64,000 bases of DNA from Actinomycetota bacterium (GTDB lineage Bacteria; Actinomycetota; Acidimicrobiia; IMCC26256; PALSA-555): positions 1 to 64,000 of the forward strand of contig VGBR01000009.1 in NCBI GenBank assembly GCA_016870355.1, written 5' to 3'. Positions 25,694 through 34,842 of the stretch are shown here, one piece after another. Below the pieces are notes generated by a model, which did not search any database, was not told the DNA's origin, and worked only from the letters and a program-made list of their open reading frames with translations. The translations under genes were made by a program, and so were the position numbers. Position 1 is the first letter of the stretch. Each line of letters opens with the position of its first letter.

Positions 25694-26608
25694 TCAGCCG
25701 ACCTCCGCCAGCAGCGCGCAGTCTTCGGGGGTGGCGATGCCGCGCACCGCCAGATCGGGGACCGTCCGCTTCGCGAGCCCCGCGAGCATCGCGCCGTGCC
25801 CCACCTCCAAGAAAGAGGTCGCGCCGAGGTCGGCCATCGTCTGCATCGACTCGCGCCACCGCACCGGCACCGCGACGTGCTCGGCCGAGCGCTGATGCCA
25901 ATCATCGCGATCACTGTGCGCCGCGGCGTCGAGGTTTGACACGACCGGTGCCGCGGGCGTCTCGAACGTCACGTTGGCGAGCTCGGCGGGGAGCGCGTCG
26001 GCGGCGTCGCGCATCAAAGGCGTGTGGAACGCGCCACCCACGTTGAGCGGTGTCGCGCGCTTCACGCCGATCTCCTTGGCGCGGGCGCTCGCGGCCTCCA
26101 CTCCATCAGGTGTGCCGGCGACGACCACTTGTCCCGGCGCGTTGTCGTTCGCGATCCATGCGCCGTCGAGCGCGGCCGCGCACGCCTCCGCGGCCTGTTC
26201 GACGGTCGCGCCGAGCAGCGCGGCCATCTTGCCGGGGTGGGCGTCGGCTGCGGCTTGCGTGAGCTCGGCGCGCCGAGCCGCGAACCGCACGCCGTCCTCC
26301 AGGGGGAGCGCACCCGAGGCGATCAGCGCCGTCACCTGCCCGAGCGAGTGCCCGGCGAACGCGACTGGCGCGGCTACGTCGTCCCGGATGGCTTCCCAGG
26401 CGATCAGTGAGGTGAGGAGGACGCAGAGCTGAGCCTCGCGGGTGCGGGCGAGGCGCTCGGCCGGGGCGTCGAGGATGAGGTCGGCGAGCGGCTCACCGAA
26501 CGCGGCTTCGGCCCGCTCGACGATGGACCAGGCCGCGTGGTCGCGCCAGGGCGCGCCCATGCCCGGTACCTGTGTCCCTTGTCCAGGGAAGATGACAGCG
26601 ATTCCCAC
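25694..26608 (-). CDS. fabD: Malonyl-CoA:ACP transacylase
   Basis: FabD loads malonyl groups on ACP. The 304-residue protein opens with the family signature IAVIFPGQGTQ. The nucleophile Ser88 is in GHSLGQ, where most homologues have GHSLGE. The catalytic His is in GGAFHTPLM. The GTG at 26608 was chosen because it is directly before the conserved N-terminal strand and follows GGAGAGGG; the longer frame runs into the fabZ promoter. It is the first gene of the minus-strand fab operon. Confidence 0.94.
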   Translation of the reverse strand: MGIAVIFPGQGTQVPGMGAPWRDHAAWSIVERAEAAFGEPLADLILDAPAERLARTREAQLCVLLTSLIAWEAIRDDVAAPVAFAGHSLGQVTALIASGALPLEDGVRFAARRAELTQAAADAHPGKMAALLGATVEQAAEACAAALDGAWIANDNAPGQVVVAGTPDGVEAASARAKEIGVKRATPLNVGGAFHTPLMRDAADALPAELANVTFETPAAPVVSNLDAAAHSDRDDWHQRSAEHVAVPVRWRESMQTMADLGATSFLEVGHGAMLAGLAKRTVPDLAVRGIATPEDCALLAEVG

Positions 26609-26712
26609 GCGAGAAGGCCCTCTCCGCACTTGCGCCTCAACTAGGACCGCGTCGCTCCGAGGCGGGTTACACGTCAGACGCGCTCTGTAGCGCAGCGGTA
26701 ACTTGCCGGGCG

Positions 26713-27159
26713 ATGCCGTTGCCCGACTCCGCCGAGCTCGTGGCATTGCTGCCACACCGCCCACCGTTCCTCTTCATCGATGCGGTCGATGCGTTCCAGT
26801 CAGGATCGTCCATTACTGCTCGGTATCGAGTAACGGGCGACGAGAATTTCCTCTCCGGCCACTTTCCCGGCAACCCCGTGTTCCCTGGGGTGATCCAGCT
26901 CGAGGCCATGGCTCAGGCCGGTGCCATCGCAGTGCTCGCCGATCAGCGTTACGGCGGCAAGCTCCCGCTCTTCGGTGGCGTGGAGAAGGTGCGGTGGCGG
27001 CGGATCGTGCGCCCGGGCGAAGAGCTCGTGATGACCGTCGAGCTCGAGCGGCTCAGCGCCCGGGGCGGTTGGGGCGGAGGCACCGCCACGGTCGACGGGG
27101 CCGTGGCGTGTCAGGCGCGCCTCTTCTTCGCGCTGGCTGACGCCTCGCCCGACCGCTAG
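26713..27159 (+). CDS. fabZ: 3-hydroxyacyl-ACP dehydratase
   Basis: FabZ removes water from 3-hydroxyacyl-ACP. The 148-residue hot-dog protein has the active-site His50 and Glu64 in GHFPGNPVFPGVIQLEAMAQ and the N-terminal LLPHRPPFLFID. It is the only gene of the pathway here on the plus strand, divergent from fabD with 104 bp between starts, so both arms probably share a regulated promoter region. Confidence 0.94.
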   Translation: MPLPDSAELVALLPHRPPFLFIDAVDAFQSGSSITARYRVTGDENFLSGHFPGNPVFPGVIQLEAMAQAGAIAVLADQRYGGKLPLFGGVEKVRWRRIVRPGEELVMTVELERLSARGGWGGGTATVDGAVACQARLFFALADASPDR

Positions 27160-27175
27160 TGCTAGTCAGCAGCTG

Positions 27176-27409
27176 CTAGTCGTCGGACGGCCGCAGGTCG
27201 GCCACTGGGGCGGTGCCCCGGGCACGCGCCTCGAGGTCGCGTGCGATGTCCTCGGGATCGTCGCCGAGCATCAACCGCGCCTGGACATCGTCGCCGAGCG
27301 CGGCGTCGTGGCGGCGCCACGGGGACGCCACCAGGACGAGGAGGCCGACCACAAGGACGACGCACAGACCGCCAAGAAGCGGGAGGACACCGATCGCGAG
27401 GGGAGTCAC
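27176..27409 (-). CDS. Small single-span membrane protein
   Basis: This 77-residue ORF has one hydrophobic helix at about residues 4-28 (LAIGVLPLLGGLCVVLVVGL...), a short basic stretch (WRRH), then an acidic cytoplasmic tail with RLMLGDDPEDIARDLEARAR. The GTG start is at 27409. It converges on fabZ with 16 bp between stops. I do not recognise a family; it is supported by its clean membrane-plus-tail pattern. Confidence 0.5.
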   Translation of the reverse strand: MTPLAIGVLPLLGGLCVVLVVGLLVLVASPWRRHDAALGDDVQARLMLGDDPEDIARDLEARARGTAPVADLRPSDD

Positions 27410-27563
27410 GAACCGCCGATTCTACGGGCGCCAGAGCCAGGAGCTGGACCATTCCGAGGCGGTCCAACGGGAGGGAAATCATCGGGAAAGAAGTGTCCTG
27501 GGACGGATTTCACCTTGAGTGGTCGAATTCGCGCTCTCCACAGCAAAGAGATTTCGCCCCGTC

Positions 27564-28748
27564 TCACGGGGGATCGGGTCCCGATCCGGCAGAGGGGCGC
27601 GTGGGGACGAGGCGCCAGTCCCGCGCCTCGCCGGTGACCACGAGTGCCCCGATGGTCTTCTGGCGATGGTGGTACCAGCAGAGGCGCCACAGGTTCTCAA
27701 GCTCCGTGCGACCGCCGTCGCTGAGGGCCAGGACGTGGTCGTACTCGAGGCGGAAGTCGTGGTCGCAGTCGGGCTGGCCGCACACCGGGTAGTGCTGGTC
27801 GAGCCAGTCGCGCATCCATTGCGGGAGGTACCGGGTGTCGGAGGAGTGCTCGGGGAGCAGCGACTCGTTGGCCGGCACCACTCGCACCTTGGCGTCGCAC
27901 ATCATCTGCTTGGCCAGCGTGACCGGGATCGGCCCGACCCCGACAATCTCGCAGCGCGCGCCGATCTCGATGGTGCCCAGTTCGCCTGACTCGGCGGCCG
28001 TGCCGTCGATGATCAGGTTGATGCCGGTGGCCTTGCGCGGCCCGCGGGTGATCAGCGCGTAGAGCGCGTCGGCGGCGTAGGCCTCGCGTGATTCACGCAG
28101 CGCGCCGTTCGACAGCGCCTCTTTGAAGATGAGCTCGATCTCGGCGTCGATCGCCGCGTCGACTTCGGCGCCCTTGTCGGGCGACATGCGCCACATGCCG
28201 CACGCGGCGGCGTCGGCATCGATCCAGCGGCGCAGCTGACGGTTGTCGTGCAGCCTCTTCGCCCACGCCTCGTCGTCGGCCTCGGCCGCGGCGCGTACCC
28301 CTCGGCACCGGTCCTTCAGGCCCTTGAGCGAGATGCCTTGCTTGGCGTCGTGCAGCAGGTCGCATTCGGCGCTGGGGTCCTTGCGCGCCGCACCTGCGAT
28401 CTCGTTCGCCTGCTCCTGGGAGATCTTCCCGGACCGAAGCGCGGCATCGGTCGCCGGCAGCTCCGTGAGCAGCGCCGCGGTGTCGAGGGCACGCTCGGCG
28501 GTGGTGACCGAGGTGCCGGCTTTGCGCGCCATCCACTCGGCCGCGTTGCGCGCACCCGACTCGCGGTAGGCACCGGTCTCGCCGGCACGAGTTCCGAAAA
28601 GGGCCGTGCCGGCCTCACCGAGGTGGGCGATCCGCGCGAAGCGTTCGACTCCGCGGACCGCGCCTCGAGCGTCGTAGGTGCGTGGCTCGACGTCGCGAAC
28701 GAACGCCTCGATGGTGGCGATCGCTTGGTCGAGCTCTTCGAACAGCAC
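27564..28748 (-). CDS. DUF222/HNH endonuclease domain protein
   Basis: This 394-residue protein belongs to the DUF222-HNH family, multi-copy in actinobacteria and related to the mycobacterial 13E12 repeat proteins. The N-terminal 270 residues are helical (DUF222). The C-terminus has the HNH nuclease core: CGQPDCDH, YDHVLALSDGG, ELENLWRLCWYHHRQKT. The GTG at 28748 follows GGGGGAGG by about 5 nt and begins MLFEELDQAI; upstream in-frame starts up to 28856 are less likely. Members are often linked to mobile or repetitive DNA. The function in the cell is not known. Confidence 0.82.
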   Translation of the reverse strand: MLFEELDQAIATIEAFVRDVEPRTYDARGAVRGVERFARIAHLGEAGTALFGTRAGETGAYRESGARNAAEWMARKAGTSVTTAERALDTAALLTELPATDAALRSGKISQEQANEIAGAARKDPSAECDLLHDAKQGISLKGLKDRCRGVRAAAEADDEAWAKRLHDNRQLRRWIDADAAACGMWRMSPDKGAEVDAAIDAEIELIFKEALSNGALRESREAYAADALYALITRGPRKATGINLIIDGTAAESGELGTIEIGARCEIVGVGPIPVTLAKQMMCDAKVRVVPANESLLPEHSSDTRYLPQWMRDWLDQHYPVCGQPDCDHDFRLEYDHVLALSDGGRTELENLWRLCWYHHRQKTIGALVVTGEARDWRLVPTRPSAGSGPDPP

Positions 28749-29006
28749 ACACACCTCCCCCGAACCATCGGGGCGTTCCACCCGTGCCTGGGCGGACCTT
28801 CTCTGAGGGGAAGTGGTGGTGCTCGGCGACGCCTCCCCGACGTCGAGCACCACCAATACGAACAGGTGTTCGATCTGTCAAGTCATCCAGGGAGAATCGC
28901 GCGCTCGTTTGGGCTGGTCAGGAGGCTTTCCCAAGAAGACCCGAAGAAATCCGATGAGGTTCTCAACGGTTGGGTCGGACCCGACTCAGGGGAGAAGGGA
29001 CAGCGG

Positions 29007-29089
29007 TGCCCGGGGCGGGATTCGAACCCGCACGCCCTTTCGGACAGATGGTTTTGAGCCATCCGCGTATGCCGTTCCGCCACCCGGGC
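29007..29089 (-). tRNA. tRNA-Leu(CAA)
   Basis: On the minus strand an 83-nt cloverleaf starts with the acceptor GCCCGGG and ends with CCCGGGC plus an A discriminator. The anticodon arm is GATGG-CTCAAAA-CCATC with anticodon CAA, reading UUG leucine codons. A long variable arm (TGTCCGAAAGGGCG) and a T arm with GGTTCGAATCC fit class II tRNA. CCA is not encoded. Confidence 0.95.
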
Positions 29090-29101
29090 GAACCACGAAC
29101 G

Positions 29102-29860
29102 CTACAAGCCGCAGAGGACCTTCAGGGTGGGATAGGGGCTCACCATCTGGCCGCTAGGCGCGCGGATCCCGAAGTGTGTGTGGGGCGGGCCGCCGGCGGC
29201 GTTGCCGGTGTCGCCGGTGAAGCCGATCACGTCACCGCGGGTGACGCGGCGCGGCAGTCCTTCGATCTTGAGGAGGTGCGCGTAGTAGGACACCCCGTCG
29301 TCGCCGTGGACCCACACGCTGATGCCGCCGAGCTCGATCTCCATCTCCATCTCGCCGTCCATCACCGCGAGGTTGGGCGTGCCGTGCGCATTGAAGAGGT
29401 CGTTGCCCTGGTGCGTCCGCCCACCCGAGCGCGGTGCGCCCCAGTCGTTCACGAATGCCACCGCGCCGTAGATCGGGCACACGGACGCGCCGGTCTCGAC
29501 CGCGCCAGCCGGGGCGGCGTCGGTTCCGGTGAACGTGGCCTTGAAGGCCGCGACGGCTTCGACGCGCTCGAGTGCGATGTTCGCGTTGGCGAGGGCCCGG
29601 TCGAGGGCTTCGCGGTCGCGGGCGAGCCGGAGGACGAGCACGTCTTGGAAGGCCTTGAGCTCCCGCAGGCGCGCCTCTTCGCGCTCGAGCTTGGCCGCGG
29701 TGCGGGTGAGCTCAGCCGCGAGGGCGCGGTCGTACTTGGCTGCGCTCGCCGTGAGTGCCTCCGCTCGGGCCACGTCGATGGCGCGATCGGTGCTGATCAT
29801 CTCGGTGATCGGCATCGATTGCCCGCCCTGGCGGTAGAGGTCGAGCGCATCCCGAGCTTC
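29102..29860 (-). pseudogene. M23 (LytM-type) peptidase, 5' part missing
   Basis: The frame encodes the C-terminal part of a coiled-coil M23 metallopeptidase that cuts peptidoglycan peptides outside the cell. A helical region (REARDALDLYRQGG, then about 100 residues rich in Ala, Arg and Glu) is followed by the M23 domain with THQGNDLF and HTHFG zinc motifs. There is no signal peptide or start: the frame enters directly from the acyl-CoA dehydrogenase gene in another frame near 29850. The first internal ATG (29815) would give a cytoplasmic protein. It appears broken by a deletion that also removed the end of the neighbouring gene. Confidence 0.75.
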
Positions 29861-30471
29861 TCGAGCTTGAGCGACACGCTCACCCCAAGAAGGTCGGTGT
29901 CGATGAGGAGCAGTGAGACGCCGCGGTGCCCGTCCTCTTCGCCGGTGCGCACCACGCAGGTGAGGAAGTCGGCGCGCACGCCATTCGTGATGAACATCTT
30001 GGTGCCATTCACACGCCATGTGTCGCCGTCGCGCACGCCCTTGGTCTTGATGGCCGCCGCGTCCGAACCCGCGTCGGGCTCGGTGATCGCGATGGCAGCG
30101 ATCTTGGTGCCGGCGATCGCCGGACGGAGGTAGCGCTCCTTCTGGTCGTCGGTGCCGAACTCCGCGATCGCGGGCGTGGCCATGTCCGTCTGCACGCCCA
30201 GCGCCATCGCGATCGCACCACAACCCGCTTGGCCGAGCTCTTCGATCAGCACGACCTCCGCGGCAAGGTCGCCGCCCGCGCCGCCCCATTCCTCGGGATA
30301 GTGCAGGCCGAGGAACCCGAGCTCGCCGGCGCGGCGGAACACGTCGTCAGGGAAGAACCCCTTGGCCTCCCAGTCGTCGACGTGCGGACGCAGCTCGGTG
30401 TCGACGAAGTGCCGAACCGACGCTCGGAGCTCGTCGTGATCGGCCAAGAAGATCGGATGCCGTGTGCTCAT
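29797..30471 (-). CDS. Acyl-CoA dehydrogenase, truncated at its 3' end
   Basis: This 224-residue ORF is the N-terminal and middle part of an acyl-CoA dehydrogenase (FAD-dependent beta-oxidation enzymes of about 380 residues). It has HYPEEWGGAGGDLAAEVVLI, the FAD-binding IAITEPDAGSDAAAI, and NGTKMFITNG. Homology stops at SLKLEKLGMRS near residue 208, where the C-terminal helical domain with the catalytic Glu should begin; 16 unrelated residues follow before the stop. The protein should be inactive. The break coincides with the entry of the M23 peptidase frame, so both genes were cut at one junction. Confidence 0.8.
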   Translation of the reverse strand: MSTRHPIFLADHDELRASVRHFVDTELRPHVDDWEAKGFFPDDVFRRAGELGFLGLHYPEEWGGAGGDLAAEVVLIEELGQAGCGAIAMALGVQTDMATPAIAEFGTDDQKERYLRPAIAGTKIAAIAITEPDAGSDAAAIKTKGVRDGDTWRVNGTKMFITNGVRADFLTCVVRTGEEDGHRGVSLLLIDTDLLGVSVSLKLEKLGMRSTSTARAGNRCRSPR

Positions 30472-30494
30472 GTCCTCATAGACTTACTCGTCCT

Positions 30495-30794
30495 ATGGCG
30501 CGGTCGATTCTGGAGCGTCGCCTCGTCGACGTGAGCGAGCGGTTGAAGCGCCTGCGCGTCGAGCTGGGTGTCACCGAGGAGCAGCTCGCCTTCCTCCAGG
30601 ACGAGGCCGAGGACGCTCGCCTTCGGGCGCTCATGGCCGAGACCCCCCTGGCCGACGCGGAGGCACGCGACGCCCACCGCCATGCCGAGGCGCTCGGTCG
30701 TCACCGCGACGCCTTGGTGCTCTCGATCGCCGAGCTGGGTCGCGAGCAGGACTCACTGCTCGACCGCATGGCGGCCGAGCTCTCCGCGAACTGA
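30495..30794 (+). CDS. Small coiled-coil protein
   Basis: This 99-residue, highly charged helical protein (RSILERRLVDVSERLKRLRV, then VTEEQLAFLQDEAEDARLRAL) is predicted to form a coiled coil throughout. There is no membrane segment or signal. The ATG at 30495 was chosen; the in-frame codon at 30462 would overlap the divergent acyl-CoA dehydrogenase start. It lies 20 nt upstream of the pdtaR-like gene. The family is not recognised, but such proteins are common ahead of this regulator in actinobacteria. Confidence 0.6.
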   Translation: MARSILERRLVDVSERLKRLRVELGVTEEQLAFLQDEAEDARLRALMAETPLADAEARDAHRHAEALGRHRDALVLSIAELGREQDSLLDRMAAELSAN

Positions 30795-30814
30795 GCCTCG
30801 GTACTGACGGCCCG

Positions 30815-31402
30815 ATGGCCGAGGACCAGCGCCGCCGCGTGGTGATCGCCGAAGACGAGGCGATCATCCGGCTCGACCTCAAAGAGATGTTGGAGGAAGA
30901 GGGGTACGCCGTTGTCGGCGAGACCGGCCGGGGCGATGAAGCCGTCGCGCTCGTGAAAGAGGTCCGGCCGGATCTGGTCATCCTCGACGTGATGATGCCC
31001 GGCATCGACGGTCTCACGGCGGCACGCCAGATCGCGGCCGAGCGGCTGGCGGCGATCTTGGTGCTGACTGCGTTCTCCCAACGGGACCTCGTCGAGGAGG
31101 CCCGAGACGCGGGAGCGTTGGCGTACCTGGTGAAGCCGATCCAGAAGAGCGACCTGATCCCGGCCGTTGAGGTCGCGCTCGCCCGTCATGCTGAGCTCAT
31201 CTCGCTGGAGCAGAGCGTGCATGACCTCGAAGAGCGCCTCGAGACCCGTAAGGTCATCGATCGAGCCAAGGGGCGCCTCATGGATCAGCACGGTCTCGAC
31301 GAGCAGGGTGCATGGCGCTTCATCCAAACCGAGGCTATGAACAGTCGGGTCAAGGTCGGCGACATCGCTCGCCGCATCCTCGAAGGGGAGCTCCAGCCAT
31401 GA
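30815..31402 (+). CDS. pdtaR: ANTAR-domain response regulator (PdtaR-like)
   Basis: This 195-residue regulator has a receiver domain with phospho-acceptor Asp58 (LVILDVMMPGIDG) and the conserved LVKPI lysine. A coiled linker and a C-terminal ANTAR domain follow (KVIDRAKGRLMDQHGLDEQG, AWRFIQTEAMNSR). ANTAR domains bind paired hairpins in mRNA and prevent transcription termination, so this protein is expected to act on RNA. Closest in layout to mycobacterial Rv1626, which also lies just upstream of polA. Its kinase partner is not adjacent. Confidence 0.9.
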   Translation: MAEDQRRRVVIAEDEAIIRLDLKEMLEEEGYAVVGETGRGDEAVALVKEVRPDLVILDVMMPGIDGLTAARQIAAERLAAILVLTAFSQRDLVEEARDAGALAYLVKPIQKSDLIPAVEVALARHAELISLEQSVHDLEERLETRKVIDRAKGRLMDQHGLDEQGAWRFIQTEAMNSRVKVGDIARRILEGELQP

Positions 31403-32127
31403 CGCACCACCGCTCGCGCAAGGGATTGCTCGTGATCATCGGAGCGATCGCGGTCACGGTGGGGCTCGCCGCGCCTGCAGCCGCGCCGCCGCCTGTCGAG
31501 GTCGTGCTCACCGAAGCCCAGCTCGACGCGGCCACGCTCCTGCCGGCGGAGGTGCCTGGTGACCCTGGATGGGAAGACGCGCCGGCTGGAGTGCTCGAGC
31601 CCGAGCCGCACACGCAGGCGAACGACATCGAGTCGGGGTGGTGCGGCGGCGGGACCGACGGCTACGCGGCCGGAGAGCTGCGCGTCTCCGCGGTGGTGAC
31701 GAACACGCTCCAGAGGAGGGTGTCTCCAGACCAGCCGTCCTGGTTCATCTGGCAGACGAACTACACGTTCCAAGAAGCATTCGGGAACTCACCGACCGCG
31801 CAAGCGACCAGCTTCATGACCACGATGCAGACGGCGACCACCGGCGACTGCACGTCGTGGATGGTGCTCGGTGGCGAGATCCCCAACTCCGTGGAGCCGA
31901 CGAGCATCACCATCGCCCCGATCGGCCAGCAGAGCTTCGCCGTGCAGATGACGACCTTCGGTGACGGCGTCTCCGATATCAGCCACGCGGTGTACGCGCG
32001 GGTCGCGAACAACGTCGCGGTGGTGCACACCCGGATCTTCCCGGCCGACACCACCCTGTTGCGCAAGATCGCCAAGAAGGCCACGAAGAAGCTGAAGCAG
32101 GCCGCCGCGGCAGCAGCTGGACCCTGA
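31399..32127 (+). CDS. Secreted protein of unknown function
   Basis: This 242-residue protein has a clear Sec signal peptide (RSRKGLLVIIGAIAVTVGLA, cleavage near APA at about 29) and a roughly 200-residue exported domain with two cysteine-containing segments (SGWCGGGTDG, TTGDCTSWM) that could form a disulfide. The C-terminus is Lys/Ala-rich. The start ATG overlaps the stop of the PdtaR-like gene, so they are coupled. The general layout recalls PknH-sensor-like extracellular domains, but I cannot assign a family. Confidence 0.65.
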   Translation: MTHHRSRKGLLVIIGAIAVTVGLAAPAAAPPPVEVVLTEAQLDAATLLPAEVPGDPGWEDAPAGVLEPEPHTQANDIESGWCGGGTDGYAAGELRVSAVVTNTLQRRVSPDQPSWFIWQTNYTFQEAFGNSPTAQATSFMTTMQTATTGDCTSWMVLGGEIPNSVEPTSITIAPIGQQSFAVQMTTFGDGVSDISHAVYARVANNVAVVHTRIFPADTTLLRKIAKKATKKLKQAAAAAAGP

Positions 32128-32164
32128 GTCGTAGGCAACTGGCCGAGTCGTCACAGGCCGGACG

Positions 32165-32170
32165 TACGAT
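32165..32170 (+). promoter_or_regulatory. Putative -10 box of a leaderless polA transcript
   Basis: TACGAT lies 6 nt before the GTG start of polA, the same arrangement and hexamer as at uvrB. Confidence 0.5.
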
Positions 32171-32176
32171 CGGCGC

Positions 32177-34837
32177 GTGACGGAGAAGCTGCTCCTCCTC
32201 GACGGGCATTCGCTGGCGTACCGCGCCTTCTACGCGCTGCCCGCCGATCTGAGCACCGCGGCCGGCACGTTCACCAACGCGGTCTTTGGATTCACGTCGA
32301 TGCTCACCAAGGTGCTCGCCGACGAGCAGCCGCAGTACATCGGTGTCGCGTTCGACACGCCGGGCGGCAACTTCCGCTACGACCTCGACCCTGAGTACAA
32401 GGCCGGGCGCAAGGAGACGCCCGACATCTTCAGCGCGCAGCTGCCGCTCATCCGCGAGGTGCTCGACGCACTGGAGATGCCGGTCCTCGAAGTGCCCGGG
32501 GTCGAAGCCGACGACGTCATCGCGACGCTCTCCACGCGCGCGGCCGATGCCGGAATGGACGTGGTGGTGGTCACGGGCGACCGCGACACGTTCCAGCTCG
32601 TGCGAGATCCACACCTGAAGGTGCTCTACAACAAGCGCGGCGTCTCCGACTATGCGCTCTACGACGAGGCTGGCATCGTCGAGCGCACGGGTGGAGTGAC
32701 CCCGGCGCAGTACCCGGAGTACGCGGCGCTGCGCGGTGACAACAGCGACAACTTGCCTGGAGTGCCCGGCATCGGTGAGAAGACCGCGGCGAAGCTCATC
32801 ACCACCTACGGAAACCTCGAAGGCATCTACGAGCACCTCGACGATCTCCCGCCGAAGCAACGCCAGAACCTCGGCGAGATGCGCGATCGCGTGTTCCTCA
32901 ACCGGCAGATGTCGATCCTGCGCCTCGATGTCGACTGTGGTGCCGAGCTGAGCGACCTGAAGCAGGGCAACTTCGACCGCGAGAAGGTCCGAGTGCTCTT
33001 CGACCAGCTCGAGTTCCGCACGCTCTTGCCGCGGATGATGGAAGCCGTCGGTGGAGCAGCCGCAGCAGAAGAAGCGATGGCCGACACCCTCGAGGTGTCG
33101 GTCGAGACGATCCGTGACGCCGCGGCCTTTGCGGCGCGACTCGACGAGGTCGGCGCTGCAGCAGAGCGTTACGCGCTCGACGCACGGTGGGACGGTGCCT
33201 CTTTCGCGGGGAAGGTCACGGGGATCGCCGTCGCCACGGGTGATGCGCGTGTCACCTACGCCGACGCGGGGTTGCTCGACGACAAGGACGTCCAGCGCGC
33301 GCTCAACGCGTTGCTGGGGACAGGCGGTCCACCGCTCGTGGCGCACCGCGCCAAGGAGCTCATCCACGGGCTCGACGTCGATATCCGCACGCTCGAGCAC
33401 GACACCGCGGTCATGGCGTACCTCCTCGATCCGGGCGAGGGGAAGTACCTCCTCGAGGATCTCGTGCTCCGGTATCTGTCACTCGAAGTGCGTTCGCCTG
33501 ACGTCGAAGAGGGAACGCTCGACTTCGATGGCGAGGCGGGGCTGGAAGAGACGGGTCGTCGTGCGGCCGCGGTGCTCCAGCTCTCCGATGTGTTGGCTCA
33601 GGCGCTTGAGGCGCGCGAGCTCACCGAGCTCTACGCCCGCATCGAGCAGCCGCTTGTGCGAGTGCTCGCCAAGATGGAAGACGCCGGCATCGCGATCGAC
33701 CGGAAGTTCCTCGATCAGCTGAGCGCCGAGCTCAACAAGGAATGCGACGCGCTCATGCGCCGCATCTGGGGTCACGCGGGGGAGGAGTTCAACGTGAACT
33801 CCACGCCGCAGCTGCGGGTGGTGCTCTTCGAGAAGCTCGGGCTCACGCCGGTCAAGAAGACCAAGACCGGGCCGTCGACCGACGCCGACTCGCTCCAGAA
33901 GATGGCTGACGACCACCCGATCGTTGCGGATCTGCTCCGCTACCGCGAGGTCGAGAAGCTGCGCGGCACGTACGCGGACGCGCTCCCACCGCTCATCCGT
34001 GATGACGGGCGAGTGCACGCGACGCTCAAGCAGACCGACACCACCACTGGTCGCATCTCGAGCGAGAACCCGAACCTCCAGAACGTGCCGGTGCGCACCG
34101 CTGACGGGCGCGAGTTCCGACGCGCATTCGTGGCCCCCGAAGGCGCTGGTCTTCTCACGGCTGACTACTCGCAAATCGAGCTGCGTGTGCTCGCACACCT
34201 CGCCGAGGATCCCGGTCTGATCGACGCGTTCGACCGCGGTGTCGATGTGCACACGGTGACCGCTGCGAAGGTCTTCGATGAGCGCGAGCAAGACGTGACT
34301 TCTGAGCAACGGCGGTTCGCGAAGGTCGTCAACTACGGCCTTGCGTACGGGATGGAGGCGTTCGGTCTGGGGCAGCGGCTCGGTATCGAGACGGGTGAGG
34401 CTCGCGAGATCCTCGACAGCTACTTCGACGGCTTCCCGAACGTGAAGGACTTCATGGAGCGCACCGTCGCTGAGGCCAAGGGTCGCGGTTACACCACGAC
34501 GATCTTCGGTCGCCGTCGCCAGATCGCCGAGCTGTCGTCTGACAACTTCCGCGTGCGCCAGATGGGGGAACGCATGGCGCAGAACGCGCCAGTGCAGGGC
34601 TCGGCCGCTGACATCTTCAAGCTCGCGATGATCGATGTCGACCGCGTGCTCGAGGACGGCGGCTTCCAGTCGCGCATGCTGCTCACGGTGCATGACGAGC
34701 TCGTGTTCGAAGTGCCGCTCGACGAGCACGCTGCGGTCGAACCCGCCATTCGGGAGACCATGGAGTCCGTCACCGAGCTGCGAGTCCCGCTTGCAGTCGA
34801 CGTTGGGTTCGGTCCCAACTGGGCCGAAGCGAAGTAG
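32177..34837 (+). CDS. polA: DNA polymerase I
   Basis: PolA fills gaps and removes RNA primers in replication and excision repair. The 886 residues contain the 5'-3' exonuclease/flap domain (about 1-290: LLLDGHSLAYRAFYA, VTGDRDTFQLV, LRGDNSDNLPGVPGIGEKTA). A degenerate 3'-5' exonuclease-like domain with poorly conserved acidic residues follows (about 310-500). The polymerase domain has motif A DYSQIELRVLAHL, motif B RRFAKVVNYGLAYGM and motif C VHDELVFE. The start is GTG at 32177 without a ribosome binding site. It sits in the actinobacterial pdtaR-polA-rpsA-coaE-uvrB order. Confidence 0.98.
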   Translation: MTEKLLLLDGHSLAYRAFYALPADLSTAAGTFTNAVFGFTSMLTKVLADEQPQYIGVAFDTPGGNFRYDLDPEYKAGRKETPDIFSAQLPLIREVLDALEMPVLEVPGVEADDVIATLSTRAADAGMDVVVVTGDRDTFQLVRDPHLKVLYNKRGVSDYALYDEAGIVERTGGVTPAQYPEYAALRGDNSDNLPGVPGIGEKTAAKLITTYGNLEGIYEHLDDLPPKQRQNLGEMRDRVFLNRQMSILRLDVDCGAELSDLKQGNFDREKVRVLFDQLEFRTLLPRMMEAVGGAAAAEEAMADTLEVSVETIRDAAAFAARLDEVGAAAERYALDARWDGASFAGKVTGIAVATGDARVTYADAGLLDDKDVQRALNALLGTGGPPLVAHRAKELIHGLDVDIRTLEHDTAVMAYLLDPGEGKYLLEDLVLRYLSLEVRSPDVEEGTLDFDGEAGLEETGRRAAAVLQLSDVLAQALEARELTELYARIEQPLVRVLAKMEDAGIAIDRKFLDQLSAELNKECDALMRRIWGHAGEEFNVNSTPQLRVVLFEKLGLTPVKKTKTGPSTDADSLQKMADDHPIVADLLRYREVEKLRGTYADALPPLIRDDGRVHATLKQTDTTTGRISSENPNLQNVPVRTADGREFRRAFVAPEGAGLLTADYSQIELRVLAHLAEDPGLIDAFDRGVDVHTVTAAKVFDEREQDVTSEQRRFAKVVNYGLAYGMEAFGLGQRLGIETGEAREILDSYFDGFPNVKDFMERTVAEAKGRGYTTTIFGRRRQIAELSSDNFRVRQMGERMAQNAPVQGSAADIFKLAMIDVDRVLEDGGFQSRMLLTVHDELVFEVPLDEHAAVEPAIRETMESVTELRVPLAVDVGFGPNWAEAK

Positions 34838-34842
34838 CCGGC

